64,000 nucleotides of DNA from Lumbricus rubellus (GCA_945859605.1 OX243814.1:32673475-32737474); one strand, 5' to 3'; positions 35,860 to 43,635 are shown, counted from the first letter of the stretch. Made by a program: numbers and translations. Notes: generated by a model from the letters alone, not told the origin.

Positions 35860-36378
35860 TTTTTTTAAACCTAGCCCGAGACTCGTTTTAGCGGACAAAA
35901 TAGGTTTGACTATCGCCCTCTCTATTCGTTCCCGCACGCTTGGATTAGGTATATTATTCAGCTGGTTTATCATTGCTCTATCAGCGACATTCCTAGAAGC
36001 CGTATCAGTGTGTTGATTGTATGCCAGGTCGTGAATATATGCCGCGCTATCTACCCTGTTTATAGGTTTGCTCCAATCTTTGGGGGTTTCGTTGGGATTC
36101 AGACGCAAATCTAGTCTAGTACCGGGACCAGTAAACTGATGGCCTGGCAAATGTAATTCGCCCGGAAATTTAGCCCAAGGTAATTTAATGTTACTAGTGG
36201 CAGCGTTCAGCGAACTAACTAGATCCCCACCTTGCGCAACAGCAGACGCCTTCACGAATTGAGTTTTTGTTTTTCCGCATACGACGCAAACACCTCTGAG
36301 CATCGATCTCCCATTATTAGCCACGGCGTTCTGCACATCTGTCGTCTGGGTCTGTTTTTTACATTTTACGCAATACAT
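35854..36378 (-). CDS. Zinc-ribbon plus phospholipase A2-like protein
   Basis: Start Met (36376-36378) was chosen because it precedes MYCVKCKK, the first knuckle of a CxxC..CxxC zinc ribbon (residues ~3-33, second knuckle CVVCG). Further upstream codons give an unrelated extension overlapping the ATPase. After a linker comes a parvovirus VP1u-type phospholipase A2 domain: a Ca-loop-like HQFTGPGTRLDLRLN (residues ~80-95) and the catalytic helix DSAAYIHDLAYN with His-Asp, followed by a D..ADRAM helix. In parvoviruses and adintoviruses this domain is thought to help virions cross endosomal membranes. Only 28 bp of AT-rich DNA separates it from the divergent ATPase. Its last residues (GLGLKKA) run into a 7-A run shared with the integrase frame (see 35444-35859). 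Confidence 0.85.
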   Translation of the reverse strand: MYCVKCKKQTQTTDVQNAVANNGRSMLRGVCVVCGKTKTQFVKASAVAQGGDLVSSLNAATSNIKLPWAKFPGELHLPGHQFTGPGTRLDLRLNPNETPKDWSKPINRVDSAAYIHDLAYNQHTDTASRNVADRAMINQLNNIPNPSVRERIERAIVKPILSAKTSLGLGLKKA

Positions 36379-36406
36379 TTCGTTTTTAATAATATATATT
36401 TTTAAA
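36379..36406. promoter_or_regulatory. 28-bp divergent spacer, likely bidirectional promoter
   Basis: The spacer between the PLA2-like (minus) and ATPase (plus) start codons is almost wholly A/T and reads TTAATAATATATATTTTTAA in its centre, TATA-like in both directions. Function is inferred from position and composition. Confidence 0.5.
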
Positions 36407-37195
36407 ATGGAGATTAGAGATATGAGTTGGGGCACAGCGCTCTCGAAAAGATTCAATAATCCGTTGTTACCCAAAAGCATACGTGGTTTGATAGTTGGGA
36501 AATCGGCGTGCGGAAAAACAACGCTTCTTCTCAATCTTTTACTCAGGCCAGACTGGTTGGATTATAATAACTTGCAAGTATTCGGCACTTCTCTGTTTCA
36601 ACCGGAATATCGTATTATCAAAAAAGCATACGAAGAAAAATTACCGAAAGCAGCGATCGTTCGGTTGTTCGAGCACCGAGATGAAATCGTGGACCTAAAT
36701 GCGTCACCAGACCTTGTTATGGAGGAAATGGCGAAAAACTCAGAAGCTAAATCCGATATAATTGCCAAGTTCTTTGAGAGCGCCGACGATGTACCGGACC
36801 CGAGAGATTTGAGCGCTGAAAAGAAGAACCTGATGATTTTTGATGATCTTCAATTGGAAAAACAAAACAAATGTGAAACGTATTACAATCGGGGGAGGCA
36901 TAGTAATGTAGATTGTTTTTACCTCGCCCAGAATTATTTCAAATTACCGCGCCAAACAATCAGAGAAAACGCGAACTTTATTTGCCTGTTCAAACAAGAC
37001 CTGAAAAATTGTAATCATATTTACAACGATCATGTGAGTACAGACATGTCGAAAGATGAATTTCGAAAACTATGCAAAACAGTATGGGAGCAACCTCATA
37101 GATTCGTGGTTTTAGACCTGACTAGCGACAAGTACAATGGTAAATACCGATGCGGGCTCGATGAATTTTATATAATCGAGGATCCGTCATTGTAA
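36407..37195 (+). CDS. Genome-packaging ATPase (A32/FtsK-HerA type)
   Basis: A 262-residue P-loop ATPase that should pump DNA into the capsid. Walker A is GLIVGKSACGKTT at about residues 27-39. Walker B is LMIFDDL at about 142-148, followed by RGRHSNVDCFYLAQNYFKLP and a region with IRENANFICLFKQ, the sensor-like end typical of A32-family packaging ATPases in Polintons, virophages and large DNA viruses. The start MEIRDMSWGT was chosen because it is the first ATG after the AT-rich divergent spacer, and the fold begins right after. The frame is intact and its length is normal for the family. It heads the plus-strand virion gene block. Confidence 0.95.
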   Translation: MEIRDMSWGTALSKRFNNPLLPKSIRGLIVGKSACGKTTLLLNLLLRPDWLDYNNLQVFGTSLFQPEYRIIKKAYEEKLPKAAIVRLFEHRDEIVDLNASPDLVMEEMAKNSEAKSDIIAKFFESADDVPDPRDLSAEKKNLMIFDDLQLEKQNKCETYYNRGRHSNVDCFYLAQNYFKLPRQTIRENANFICLFKQDLKNCNHIYNDHVSTDMSKDEFRKLCKTVWEQPHRFVVLDLTSDKYNGKYRCGLDEFYIIEDPSL

Positions 37196-37215
37196 AATTG
37201 TATTGTATAGTAAAA

Positions 37216-38013
37216 ATGGAATCATCGCTTCTCAAACAGATATCGGAAAACACGGAAAAGACGGCCTGCAACACGGAACCAAAAACATCATTTTCCATTT
37301 TTCTAAGCGAAAAGAGCACGCGAATCAGAACGAAGTTTAATCCACTACTCGAACTGGAGAAGAATAAGAAATATGAAATGGCCTTAGTTGCTCTCGAGAC
37401 GTACTATTCTTTTCCGAATATCGACGCGACAAACAACGTCTTTCGGTATTCACCAAATCGCGACTCAGATTGGGTAAACATTCAAGTTCCAGAGGGTTGC
37501 TATGAAATAACGGATATCAACGAATATATACAGAGGGTCATGAAGGGGAATGGGCATTACGACGGAGTAAATGGAGAATACTGTATCTCAATAACACCAA
37601 ACACCAATACGCTGAGGTCTGTGGTAAATATAACGGCAGAGGGCTATATGGTTGACTTTACGCCAAAGAATTCGATCGGAAAGGTTCTAGGGTTTGACAA
37701 ATGGATCTATTCGGCGGGATACAACGAATCAGAGAACTTGGTAAATATAATGAGTGTAAGCAGCCTGAGAGTGACCAGCGACATTATCGGGTCTTCGTAC
37801 ACTAACGGAACATCGGAAAACGTGATATATTCTTTTTTCCCAAACGTAGGCCCGGGTTACAAGATTATCGAAGTGCCGCATAATTTGATATATCTCCCGA
37901 TTTTGCTATCTACAATTTCAACGATGGAAACGAGACTCACAGACCAACACGGGAACCTACTAAATCTTCGAGGTGAAGAATTGGCGATTCGATTTCACAT
38001 CAGAGAAGTTTGA
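37216..38013 (+). CDS. Minor capsid (penton-like) protein
   Basis: 265 residues from ATG at 37216; an in-frame TTG six codons upstream is not a likely start. The N-terminal part has KYEMALVALETYYSFPNI, then NNVFRYSP and a VPEGCYEITDINEYIQ motif; the C-terminal part has PVI-like strands ending in LAIRFHIREV. The pattern alternating LVALETYxSxPNI and P.G.YEI.DIN is what I recognise from Polinton and adintovirus penton proteins, single jelly-roll proteins at icosahedral vertices. Position directly after the ATPase supports this. The upstream TGTATAGTAAAAATGG resembles the sequence before the MCP start. The frame is intact. Confidence 0.8.
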   Translation: MESSLLKQISENTEKTACNTEPKTSFSIFLSEKSTRIRTKFNPLLELEKNKKYEMALVALETYYSFPNIDATNNVFRYSPNRDSDWVNIQVPEGCYEITDINEYIQRVMKGNGHYDGVNGEYCISITPNTNTLRSVVNITAEGYMVDFTPKNSIGKVLGFDKWIYSAGYNESENLVNIMSVSSLRVTSDIIGSSYTNGTSENVIYSFFPNVGPGYKIIEVPHNLIYLPILLSTISTMETRLTDQHGNLLNLRGEELAIRFHIREV

Positions 38014-38037
38014 AAGTTTTTGTAATTTATTAATAAA

Positions 38038-38634
38038 ATGAGTCGTTACATGAGCGTAAAAGTTAATATTTCAGAAGCGCAACAAGACAAAATTAAAAGA
38101 TCACTTCAAGCGGGAACCGGCGTGAGTATCAAACTATCGCATGATGATTTGAATGGCGAACACGTTTTGGCTCTCACCCAGGCGCAAATCAATAAAATGG
38201 CGGCTGCCTACCAAAAAGGAACTGGCATGATTATTAAAATGAGTAAAACGCAATTGGAGAACAACAAGAAAGTCGAAGGTGGATTCATAGGCGCTATACT
38301 TCCGTTTCTAGCGACAGCGGGACGGTTCCTTCTTGGTAGCGTACTGCCTAGTTTAGCACAGGGCGCATTAGGTGGGTTAGGTGCTGCGGCTGGGTCGAAA
38401 CTTGTCGATAAAATCAGCGGTTCGGGCGTAATGTATGTCAAGAAAGGTGACATAGCGTGCAAAATAAGAGCGGCCGGATCCGGGTTGTACTTGTCTCCGT
38501 GGCAAAAAGGCGCATCGATAATGGGATCCGGGCTTTACATGAAAACAGGGTCGGGCTATGTGAGTGGCGAAGGACTTTTGCTCGGCCCCAACTCGCCGTT
38601 TCGAAACATTCCGATTCTAGGCATGATATTATAA
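38038..38634 (+). CDS. Glycine-rich hydrophobic virion protein with duplicated N-terminal motif
   Basis: 198 residues. Residues ~10-38 (ISEAQQDKIKRSLQAGTGVS, then IKLSHDDL) and ~48-76 (LTQAQINKMAAAYQKGTGMI, then IKMSKTQL) are tandem copies of one ~28-residue motif. A hydrophobic Gly/Ala/Leu stretch follows (GGFIGAILPFLATAG through GLGAAAG, ~80-125), then three repeats of a GSGLYL/GSGVMY-like signature and a C-terminal GLLLGPNSPFRNIPILGMIL. I know similar glycine-rich proteins from Polinton and adintovirus capsid blocks, where they are taken as minor virion or membrane-active proteins, but the exact role is unknown. The frame is intact, with a 24-bp spacer after the penton gene and AATAAAATG at its start. 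Confidence 0.7.
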   Translation: MSRYMSVKVNISEAQQDKIKRSLQAGTGVSIKLSHDDLNGEHVLALTQAQINKMAAAYQKGTGMIIKMSKTQLENNKKVEGGFIGAILPFLATAGRFLLGSVLPSLAQGALGGLGAAAGSKLVDKISGSGVMYVKKGDIACKIRAAGSGLYLSPWQKGASIMGSGLYMKTGSGYVSGEGLLLGPNSPFRNIPILGMIL

Positions 38635-38649
38635 ATTATCATATGTAAA

Positions 38650-39048
38650 ATGTCGAGACCAATACACAAATTTGGAACTAAACCAACTAGACCGGTAGAG
38701 GATAGAACGCAGCCCGTTTCAGTCTTTTGGAAGATTACGAGCGGTGTTACTCGCACCCCAGTAAGACAACTAGGGGGTCTGCGATGGGAGATTTTTGCGC
38801 AAAATGATATTACGATACAACCAAAGGCGGCAAATACGCTAAGGCTTGGACTGGGTGTAGAAATGGCGTCAGGTCTTTGTCTCGTTTCCCTCAGACAGAG
38901 TATCAAAGAACGACGATGCAGCCTACTAGACGGGGTGATTTCAGAAGATGTGATTGATGATATCATAGTTTCCATTCAAAACAACTCCGATTCGGCGGTA
39001 ACGATAAACGAAGGAGATTCGCTATGCTGTGTAAACTATCAACGGTAA
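38650..39048 (+). CDS. dUTPase-fold protein lacking the usual catalytic motifs
   Basis: 132 residues. The C-terminal two thirds follow the dUTPase beta-barrel pattern: DITIQPKAANTLRLGLGVEM (edge strands that in dUTPases precede motif 1), ASGLCLVSLRQSI (motif-2 position, normally the PRSG loop), SLLDGVISEDVIDDIIVSIQ (motif 3, normally GVIDxDYxGEI) and NNSDSAVTINEGDSLC (motif-4 region, normally a N.....F.I..GDRIAQ strand). The Arg-Ser of motif 2, the Tyr of motif 3 and the C-terminal Gly-rich motif 5 are absent, so enzymatic activity is unlikely. Lying inside the virion gene block, it may be a repurposed trimeric structural protein. The fold call is by eye; a plain beta-rich capsid protein remains possible. 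Confidence 0.6.
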   Translation: MSRPIHKFGTKPTRPVEDRTQPVSVFWKITSGVTRTPVRQLGGLRWEIFAQNDITIQPKAANTLRLGLGVEMASGLCLVSLRQSIKERRCSLLDGVISEDVIDDIIVSIQNNSDSAVTINEGDSLCCVNYQR

Positions 39049-39077
39049 AAAAATATATATTGCTAATAAATAAAAGA

Positions 39078-39776
39078 ATGGAATACGAAGGCATCAAACT
39101 CTATCCAAACCTAACAAATATAACACCCTCCGCGCCGGAAGGTGAAATACAAATAGCCGCGGGGTCTGCACAAACGTATCGACTTCAGAAGATTAGCGAA
39201 ATCAAAAAGGAGATCGAGCAAGAACGCGACAAAAGAGCAGCGTTGAGTAAAAAGTACCATAGAAGTGTGAGCGTAATCGGCGTAGTAGACAACGTCCTCA
39301 TGGCGATCACGATGGGGCTCGGAATTTCGGGAATCGGTGTACTAGCCACCATAATTGCAACCCCCATCGCTATTGCTATGGAAGGGACAGCGCTAGGTGC
39401 GGGGCTATTGAGTATAATTGGCAGCCGAATCTGTAAAAAGCTCGCCCTGAAGGCGGAGAAGCATGAAAAGATCAAAACGCTAGCTGATGCGAAGCTCAAC
39501 ACGATCAGCGACCATATTTCAAAAGCACTCGTGGATGATCACATTTCAGACGAGGAATATTCTCTGATTCTAAGTGAGATTGAAAAATTCAATGGCATGA
39601 AAGAAGAAATCAAAAGTAAGTCGAAAGTTGCGATAGACGCGATGGACGAGGAAACGAAACAATCACTCATCGATCGGGGAAGAGAGGAAGTCAGGCAGTC
39701 CTTTCAAAGCATGTTTGAGAAAAATACCGAATCTGTGAGAAAGACGACTAACGTGAACATGTATGAAATCATGTAG
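39078..39776 (+). CDS. Membrane/coiled-coil protein of the Polinton virion block
   Basis: 232 residues from the ATG at 39078 (MEYEGIKLYPNL); an upstream in-frame ATG at 39024 would overlap the previous gene. The N-terminus is proline-rich. It is followed by a basic/acidic coiled coil (EIKKEIEQERDKRAALSKKY, ~48-70), a long hydrophobic segment able to span the membrane twice (~75-125, VVDNVLMAITMGLGISGIGV onwards) and a second helical coiled coil to the C-terminus. No enzyme motif is visible. Similar proteins are common in animal Polintons, but I know no established function. It is followed by the longest spacer in the capsid block, which carries the 12-bp repeats. Confidence 0.7.
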   Translation: MEYEGIKLYPNLTNITPSAPEGEIQIAAGSAQTYRLQKISEIKKEIEQERDKRAALSKKYHRSVSVIGVVDNVLMAITMGLGISGIGVLATIIATPIAIAMEGTALGAGLLSIIGSRICKKLALKAEKHEKIKTLADAKLNTISDHISKALVDDHISDEEYSLILSEIEKFNGMKEEIKSKSKVAIDAMDEETKQSLIDRGREEVRQSFQSMFEKNTESVRKTTNVNMYEIM

Positions 39777-39841
39777 AGTTTTGCATACCTATGTAGACCT
39801 ATGTCGCTATGTCTGAAAATACGTCTAACTTGTGTTTTTAC

Positions 39842-39913
39842 ACATGTCGAAAAACATGTAGAAAAACACGTTGAAAAACAGGTCGAAAAACACGCCGGAA
39901 AACATGTCGAAAA
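39842..39913. repeat. Six tandem 12-bp repeats inside the Polinton
   Basis: Consensus ACATGTCGAAAA, with units ACATGTCGAAAA, ACATGTAGAAAA, ACACGTTGAAAA, ACAGGTCGAAAA, ACACGCCGGAAA and ACATGTCGAAAA. It lies in the 158-bp spacer upstream of the 39935 gene. The array resembles iterons or a multi-site regulatory element; function unknown. Confidence 0.9.
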
Positions 39914-39934
39914 ACATTAAATTTTTTATTAAAA

Positions 39935-40843
39935 ATGTCGTTTCTAAAGATAGATGACCCGGCGAAAAGAAATTTCATAGTCGAAGAGTTTCTGAAATCC
40001 AAGAAGAATATTCAACAGAACTTTTTATCGGAGAGATTGGGGGATTCGGGGCTGCAACAAGAATTAACCAAGCTGTACAAGCCTATCGTCGATTCGCAAT
40101 CCGCAATTTCCAAAGAGCAAAATGTCTTACTATCCGCCATCAAAGAAAACTCGATAGCTACTACAAACGCACTACAGACGCTACCCGCTTCGTTGAAGAT
40201 TCAATTTCCTCAGTATCCCTCGATAGAAGCGTATAGCGACGATCCGACTGAGGATATTAGAACTTTAGAATTAGGTGATGTAGCCACCAAGTACCTTCAT
40301 CAATACGCCTCCGATAGAAAAATCGTAGACACGACGTTCGGAATACGATCAAAAAATAGTCAATTCTACATCGGCGATACTCCGATTTTTATTCAAGGAG
40401 ACGATGTGACGGTTGGAAATAAGACGTATAGCGGAACACCGGGGCTTTGGGAGTTGTTGACGATGAAACAGCCGAACACGTCGATATACGATAATAATGA
40501 TAGAGACGATTACGCCGAGATTCTACTCGCGTCGGATGCTATCAGACAGCCAAAAAATCCCAACAAACCGAAAGCATCTTCGAGCGTCAAATATCGGGAA
40601 ATTATCAAGCCGATATGGGAAAAGAGGACTCGTAATACACCGACGGTGGGTAAAGGCGTGGGTGGTGTAATTGTTATTTCCGAAGATCCAAACGTATTAG
40701 CGAAACAGCTAGAACTACGATTTCAAAGCTTCAAAGCAGGCAATACCGGCGTGAGAAACGAGATCGTGGCGATGTGCGATGCGTTATTGAGGCAGGAAGT
40801 GCTGAGTAAAGATGCTTACAAAAATATAATGATGACATTGTAA
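39935..40843 (+). CDS. Conserved Polinton protein of unknown function
   Basis: 302 residues. The N-terminal half is helical and probably coiled coil (FIVEEFLKSKKNIQQNFLSE through ENSIATTNALQTLP). The central part has a conserved block: TTFGIRSKNSQFYIGDTPIF, then GDDVTVGNKTYSGTPGLWEL with LLTMKQP. The GTPGLWELLT signature is one I associate with a family widespread in arthropod, mollusc and cnidarian Polinton loci (I believe annotated as DUF8207). No catalytic residues are evident. The C-terminus is a helical region (QLELRFQSFKAGNTGV). Frame intact; start at the first ATG after TTTTTTATTAAAAATG. Confidence 0.7.
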   Translation: MSFLKIDDPAKRNFIVEEFLKSKKNIQQNFLSERLGDSGLQQELTKLYKPIVDSQSAISKEQNVLLSAIKENSIATTNALQTLPASLKIQFPQYPSIEAYSDDPTEDIRTLELGDVATKYLHQYASDRKIVDTTFGIRSKNSQFYIGDTPIFIQGDDVTVGNKTYSGTPGLWELLTMKQPNTSIYDNNDRDDYAEILLASDAIRQPKNPNKPKASSSVKYREIIKPIWEKRTRNTPTVGKGVGGVIVISEDPNVLAKQLELRFQSFKAGNTGVRNEIVAMCDALLRQEVLSKDAYKNIMMTL

Positions 40844-40855
40844 AATGCAGAAAAA

Positions 40856-41314
40856 ATGCAAGTCATTAATAGAAGGAGGTATAGAAAACAATACGTTATC
40901 GGAGGATCGGGAATATTCGATACAATTTCGGGATTTTTCAAACGACTAGTTACGTCAAACGCAGCCAAACAATTAGCAACGACCGCTCTCAGCGCGAGTA
41001 AAGACGCGGCGAAAGAAATTGGGAAAAAGGCCATCGATGTTGGGAAAACAACCGCAATCGACGCCGGCAAACGATTAGTGGACAAAGCAGTGACCAAACT
41101 GTTTACTCCTGCCCCTACTCCCACCTCCAAGAAAATTACGCCAGAAACTAGACAAATTTTAGAGCGGCTGAGTGGCGTCGGCAGCGTCGGGTCGATCTCG
41201 AATATCCCGAATATTAATAATCTGATGATGGGGGATGGTCTGAAGAAGAACGGCGCCATGTCGATACAAGATTTAGTACGCTCGCTAAACGGCGCCGGAA
41301 TGAAGGTCGCGTAA
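40856..41314 (+). CDS. Small basic virion protein with amphipathic N-terminus
   Basis: 152 residues. It begins with a basic leader (MQVINRRRYRKQYVIGGSG) followed by an amphipathic helix IFDTISGFFKRLV, then an Ala/Lys-rich region (AAKQLATTALSASKDAAKEI) and a C-terminal glycine/leucine tail ending in LNGAGMKVA. A short basic, Ala/Lys-rich protein with a GG-G site near the N-terminus directly before the MCP recalls adenovirus pVI/pX-type minor proteins processed by the viral protease. That link is inference from composition, position and the presence of the protease. A different ATG at 40845 opens an unrelated short frame and was not used. Confidence 0.65.
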   Translation: MQVINRRRYRKQYVIGGSGIFDTISGFFKRLVTSNAAKQLATTALSASKDAAKEIGKKAIDVGKTTAIDAGKRLVDKAVTKLFTPAPTPTSKKITPETRQILERLSGVGSVGSISNIPNINNLMMGDGLKKNGAMSIQDLVRSLNGAGMKVA

Positions 41315-41341
41315 AAAATATATTATCGCGTAATAGTAAAA

Positions 41342-42640
41342 ATGCAATCATCTGATATTCTAAGATTTACCGAACAACCATTGAGTGATGAAAGCGTCGA
41401 ACGCTACGAATGGTACGAGTATGAGCCGATATCGGGGGCGAATCTAAACACCTCCGGCGAGATTAGAATAAATATCGAACTTCAAGATCTATTTTGTCAT
41501 CCGGCGGAATCTTACCTGCTGTTCGAGGGTAGATTGACGAAGGCGGACAACCCCACCACCTTCTACGTCAATGCCGATGAAGCAACTCTTACGAATAATG
41601 GGCTCATGCATCTTTTCAGCCAAATTTCGTATTCCCTGTCGAATCAGGAAATTGAATCGATATTTCACCCAGGTCAAGCAACGACGATGCTCGGATTACT
41701 CAAATACCCGAATGATTTTCAACTAGCTCAAGGTCTGAATCAGTTGTGGTACAAGGACAGCGGGGCGACGGCTGATATCGCGAATAATCAGGGTTTCGCC
41801 GTGAGACAGTCGTATATAATTCAAAAACCAAATGCCAAAGGTACTTTTAGCTTTGTAGTGCCATTGAAGCATATTTTCGGATTTTGCGATGATTACGACA
41901 AGGTTGTTTTTGGTGTGAAACATACGCTAACTCTGGTTCGTAAAGCCGATGATGACGCAATTTTTAGAGCCGCCGCCCCGAACACTGCAGGGAAAGTCAG
42001 GCTAGACAAAATCTCATGGTTCATGCCTCACGTTATTCCCGCGGATATGGAGAAGATGCAATTGTACAAAACGATCGAATCGAAAGCGTCGCTGCCAGTT
42101 GCGTACAGAGCCCGTCAATGCGATACCACCTCCGTCGCACAGTCGACTAATTTTAGCTGGAGACTTAGCGTCAAGACATTACCTGAGAAGCCTAGGTACA
42201 TCATCTTGGGTTTTCAAACCGACAAAAGCGGCGATCAACTACACAATCCATCAGTTTTCGATCATTGCGATCTGAAGAACATGTTCGTGATGATGAACCA
42301 GGACCGATACCCAGTTGTCGACTATAATCTATCATTTCCGAATCAACAATTCGCGCGGGCGTACCGAGCAGCAGCCGCGTTCAGTGAAAAATATTATGGA
42401 ATGGACGAACTAATGACGCAATGCAATATCACACCCTCGGACTTCAAAGATCTGTTTCCGATTATGGTGTTTGACGTGAGCAAGCAATCCGAGCGTCTGA
42501 AGTCATCGGTGGTCGATATTCAGATCAAAGGCACGTTCAATACGGCGCCGCCGGCTAATACGGAAGCGTACGCAGTGGTGATTTCAGACAAGTTACTGAG
42601 GTTTCAATCGGACGGGCAGAAAATGAGCGTGGTATATTGA
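41342..42640 (+). CDS. Major capsid protein (double jelly-roll)
   Basis: 432 residues, last gene of the plus-strand block. Signature stretches include the N-terminal VERYEWYEYEPISGANLNTS, IELQDLFCHPAESYLLFEG, the central LKHIFGFCDDYDKVVFGVKH, and RPARQCDTTS-like RARQCDTTSV in the linker before the second jelly roll. The C-terminal half has PRYIILGFQTDKSG, then FDHCDLKNMFVMMNQDRYPV, and a final strand DIQIKGTFNTAPPANTEAYA. These are the conserved landmarks of Polinton major capsid proteins, homologous to adenovirus hexon and virophage MCP, which trimerise into pseudo-hexameric capsomers. Start ATG follows GTAATAGTAAAAATG. No frameshift or stop is present, so the gene could still be functional. 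Confidence 0.95.
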   Translation: MQSSDILRFTEQPLSDESVERYEWYEYEPISGANLNTSGEIRINIELQDLFCHPAESYLLFEGRLTKADNPTTFYVNADEATLTNNGLMHLFSQISYSLSNQEIESIFHPGQATTMLGLLKYPNDFQLAQGLNQLWYKDSGATADIANNQGFAVRQSYIIQKPNAKGTFSFVVPLKHIFGFCDDYDKVVFGVKHTLTLVRKADDDAIFRAAAPNTAGKVRLDKISWFMPHVIPADMEKMQLYKTIESKASLPVAYRARQCDTTSVAQSTNFSWRLSVKTLPEKPRYIILGFQTDKSGDQLHNPSVFDHCDLKNMFVMMNQDRYPVVDYNLSFPNQQFARAYRAAAAFSEKYYGMDELMTQCNITPSDFKDLFPIMVFDVSKQSERLKSSVVDIQIKGTFNTAPPANTEAYAVVISDKLLRFQSDGQKMSVVY

Positions 42641-42673
42641 AGAAAGATAACGCTGAAGAATAATGAGACTTAC

Positions 42674-42709
42674 AGATACCTATCGCGCGTATATGAACGA
42701 TAGGTATCT
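42674..42709. terminator. Perfect 12-bp hairpin between convergent MCP and fibre genes
   Basis: AGATACCTATCG at 42674-42685 and CGATAGGTATCT at 42698-42709 are exact reverse complements separated by 12 nt. The hairpin lies in the only convergent spacer of the element (42641-42717). It could mark transcript ends in both directions or act as a recognition palindrome. Confidence 0.6.
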
Positions 42710-42717
42710 ACGGTTAC

Positions 42718-43635
42718 CTAGTACAAAAAGTCGACCTGCAATCCAGCTCCGGCCCTGAGAAGAAGGCGACCGGCTGTTGGAGTGTTTCCGGATGTGGCAG
42801 AATATACCTTCATACCGAGCTTATCGTTGGCGTTGAAAAATATGGCGACGGTTGGTAATACGAGCGATACTATGATGTCGGCTGTTTGCCCGCCCACCGT
42901 GTATTCAAAAAGTTCGTTATTATGTATCTCGTCTTTGACATACGCAACCCTGATTGTTTTTACGCTCGGACTGTCATTTCCTATCAAGAATTTCGCGTAT
43001 CCACTAAGTCGATATACGCCTGTACGAGGAATAGTTATTAAGCCCAAGGACGTCGTATACGCCGAATCCGTATTGATAGCAACGACCGTTAATTGATGGT
43101 GCATTACATATGCGCCTGAGAATGCTCCACCATGCGTTGCATATGTGCCCGAGAATGCGCCGCCACCACTTACGATTGCGGATGCTCCTCCGTCACCCTC
43201 TCTCAACACACAAATAGCCGGTCCGGTTGTAGGCCGCCAATTCGGGGACAATGCTGGTGCCGCTGTTATAGCTCCAGCCGTTCCTTCGAACCTATATGTA
43301 ATACCGCTCGTCGTATTTCTCACTAGATTGCCCGGGGATACCCTCATACCCGAAACGTAATCTCTAATACCGGCAGGCTCGACGCTATTAGTGATTTTAT
43401 CGGCGACTAGGGCAATAGCTTGTCCCCAACTTAGTGCTTCATCCATTCCCGCATCCGGATTATTCGTTACAGGCAGGCCTTTGATGCAGCTGCCATTCAT
43501 ATTTAGATTCCCAGTCGCCGGATTTGCCCCATCCAACCTTAGAAAAGTACTGTTTACTTGGGACAGCGTAACGCCTCCTGCAATTATTCTTTGAGTAGAT
43601 CCTGAATCTGTATGTCCAAATTTATCAACAGGCAT
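42718..43635 (-). CDS. Fibre-like protein
   Basis: 305 residues. The N-terminus (MPVDKFGHTDSG) carries the short conserved tail I recognise from Polinton fibre genes. It is followed by a phage-fibre-like shaft (FLRLDGANPATGNLNMNGS, IKGLPVTNN.DA.M), a Gly/Ser-rich segment with two copies of GGAFSG.Y (residues ~158-180), and a C-terminal beta-sandwich of about 125 residues with a TNF/C1q-like pattern (GVYRLSGYAKFLIG, LVLPTVAIFFNANDKLGMKV). Such trimeric knobs bind host surfaces (family knowledge). The gene is on the opposite strand to the MCP and converges with it. Frame intact. The C-terminal fold assignment is inference. Confidence 0.7.
   Translation of the reverse strand: MPVDKFGHTDSGSTQRIIAGGVTLSQVNSTFLRLDGANPATGNLNMNGSCIKGLPVTNNPDAGMDEALSWGQAIALVADKITNSVEPAGIRDYVSGMRVSPGNLVRNTTSGITYRFEGTAGAITAAPALSPNWRPTTGPAICVLREGDGGASAIVSGGGAFSGTYATHGGAFSGAYVMHHQLTVVAINTDSAYTTSLGLITIPRTGVYRLSGYAKFLIGNDSPSVKTIRVAYVKDEIHNNELFEYTVGGQTADIIVSLVLPTVAIFFNANDKLGMKVYSATSGNTPTAGRLLLRAGAGLQVDFLY

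Noticed and set aside
36379..36534. N-terminal extension of the PLA2-like protein
   Set aside because: It overlaps the ATPase coding start on the other strand and has no domain; the Met before the zinc ribbon is a better start.
42782..43594. Plus-strand frames opposite the fibre gene
   Set aside because: Shadows of the minus-strand fibre coding sequence.
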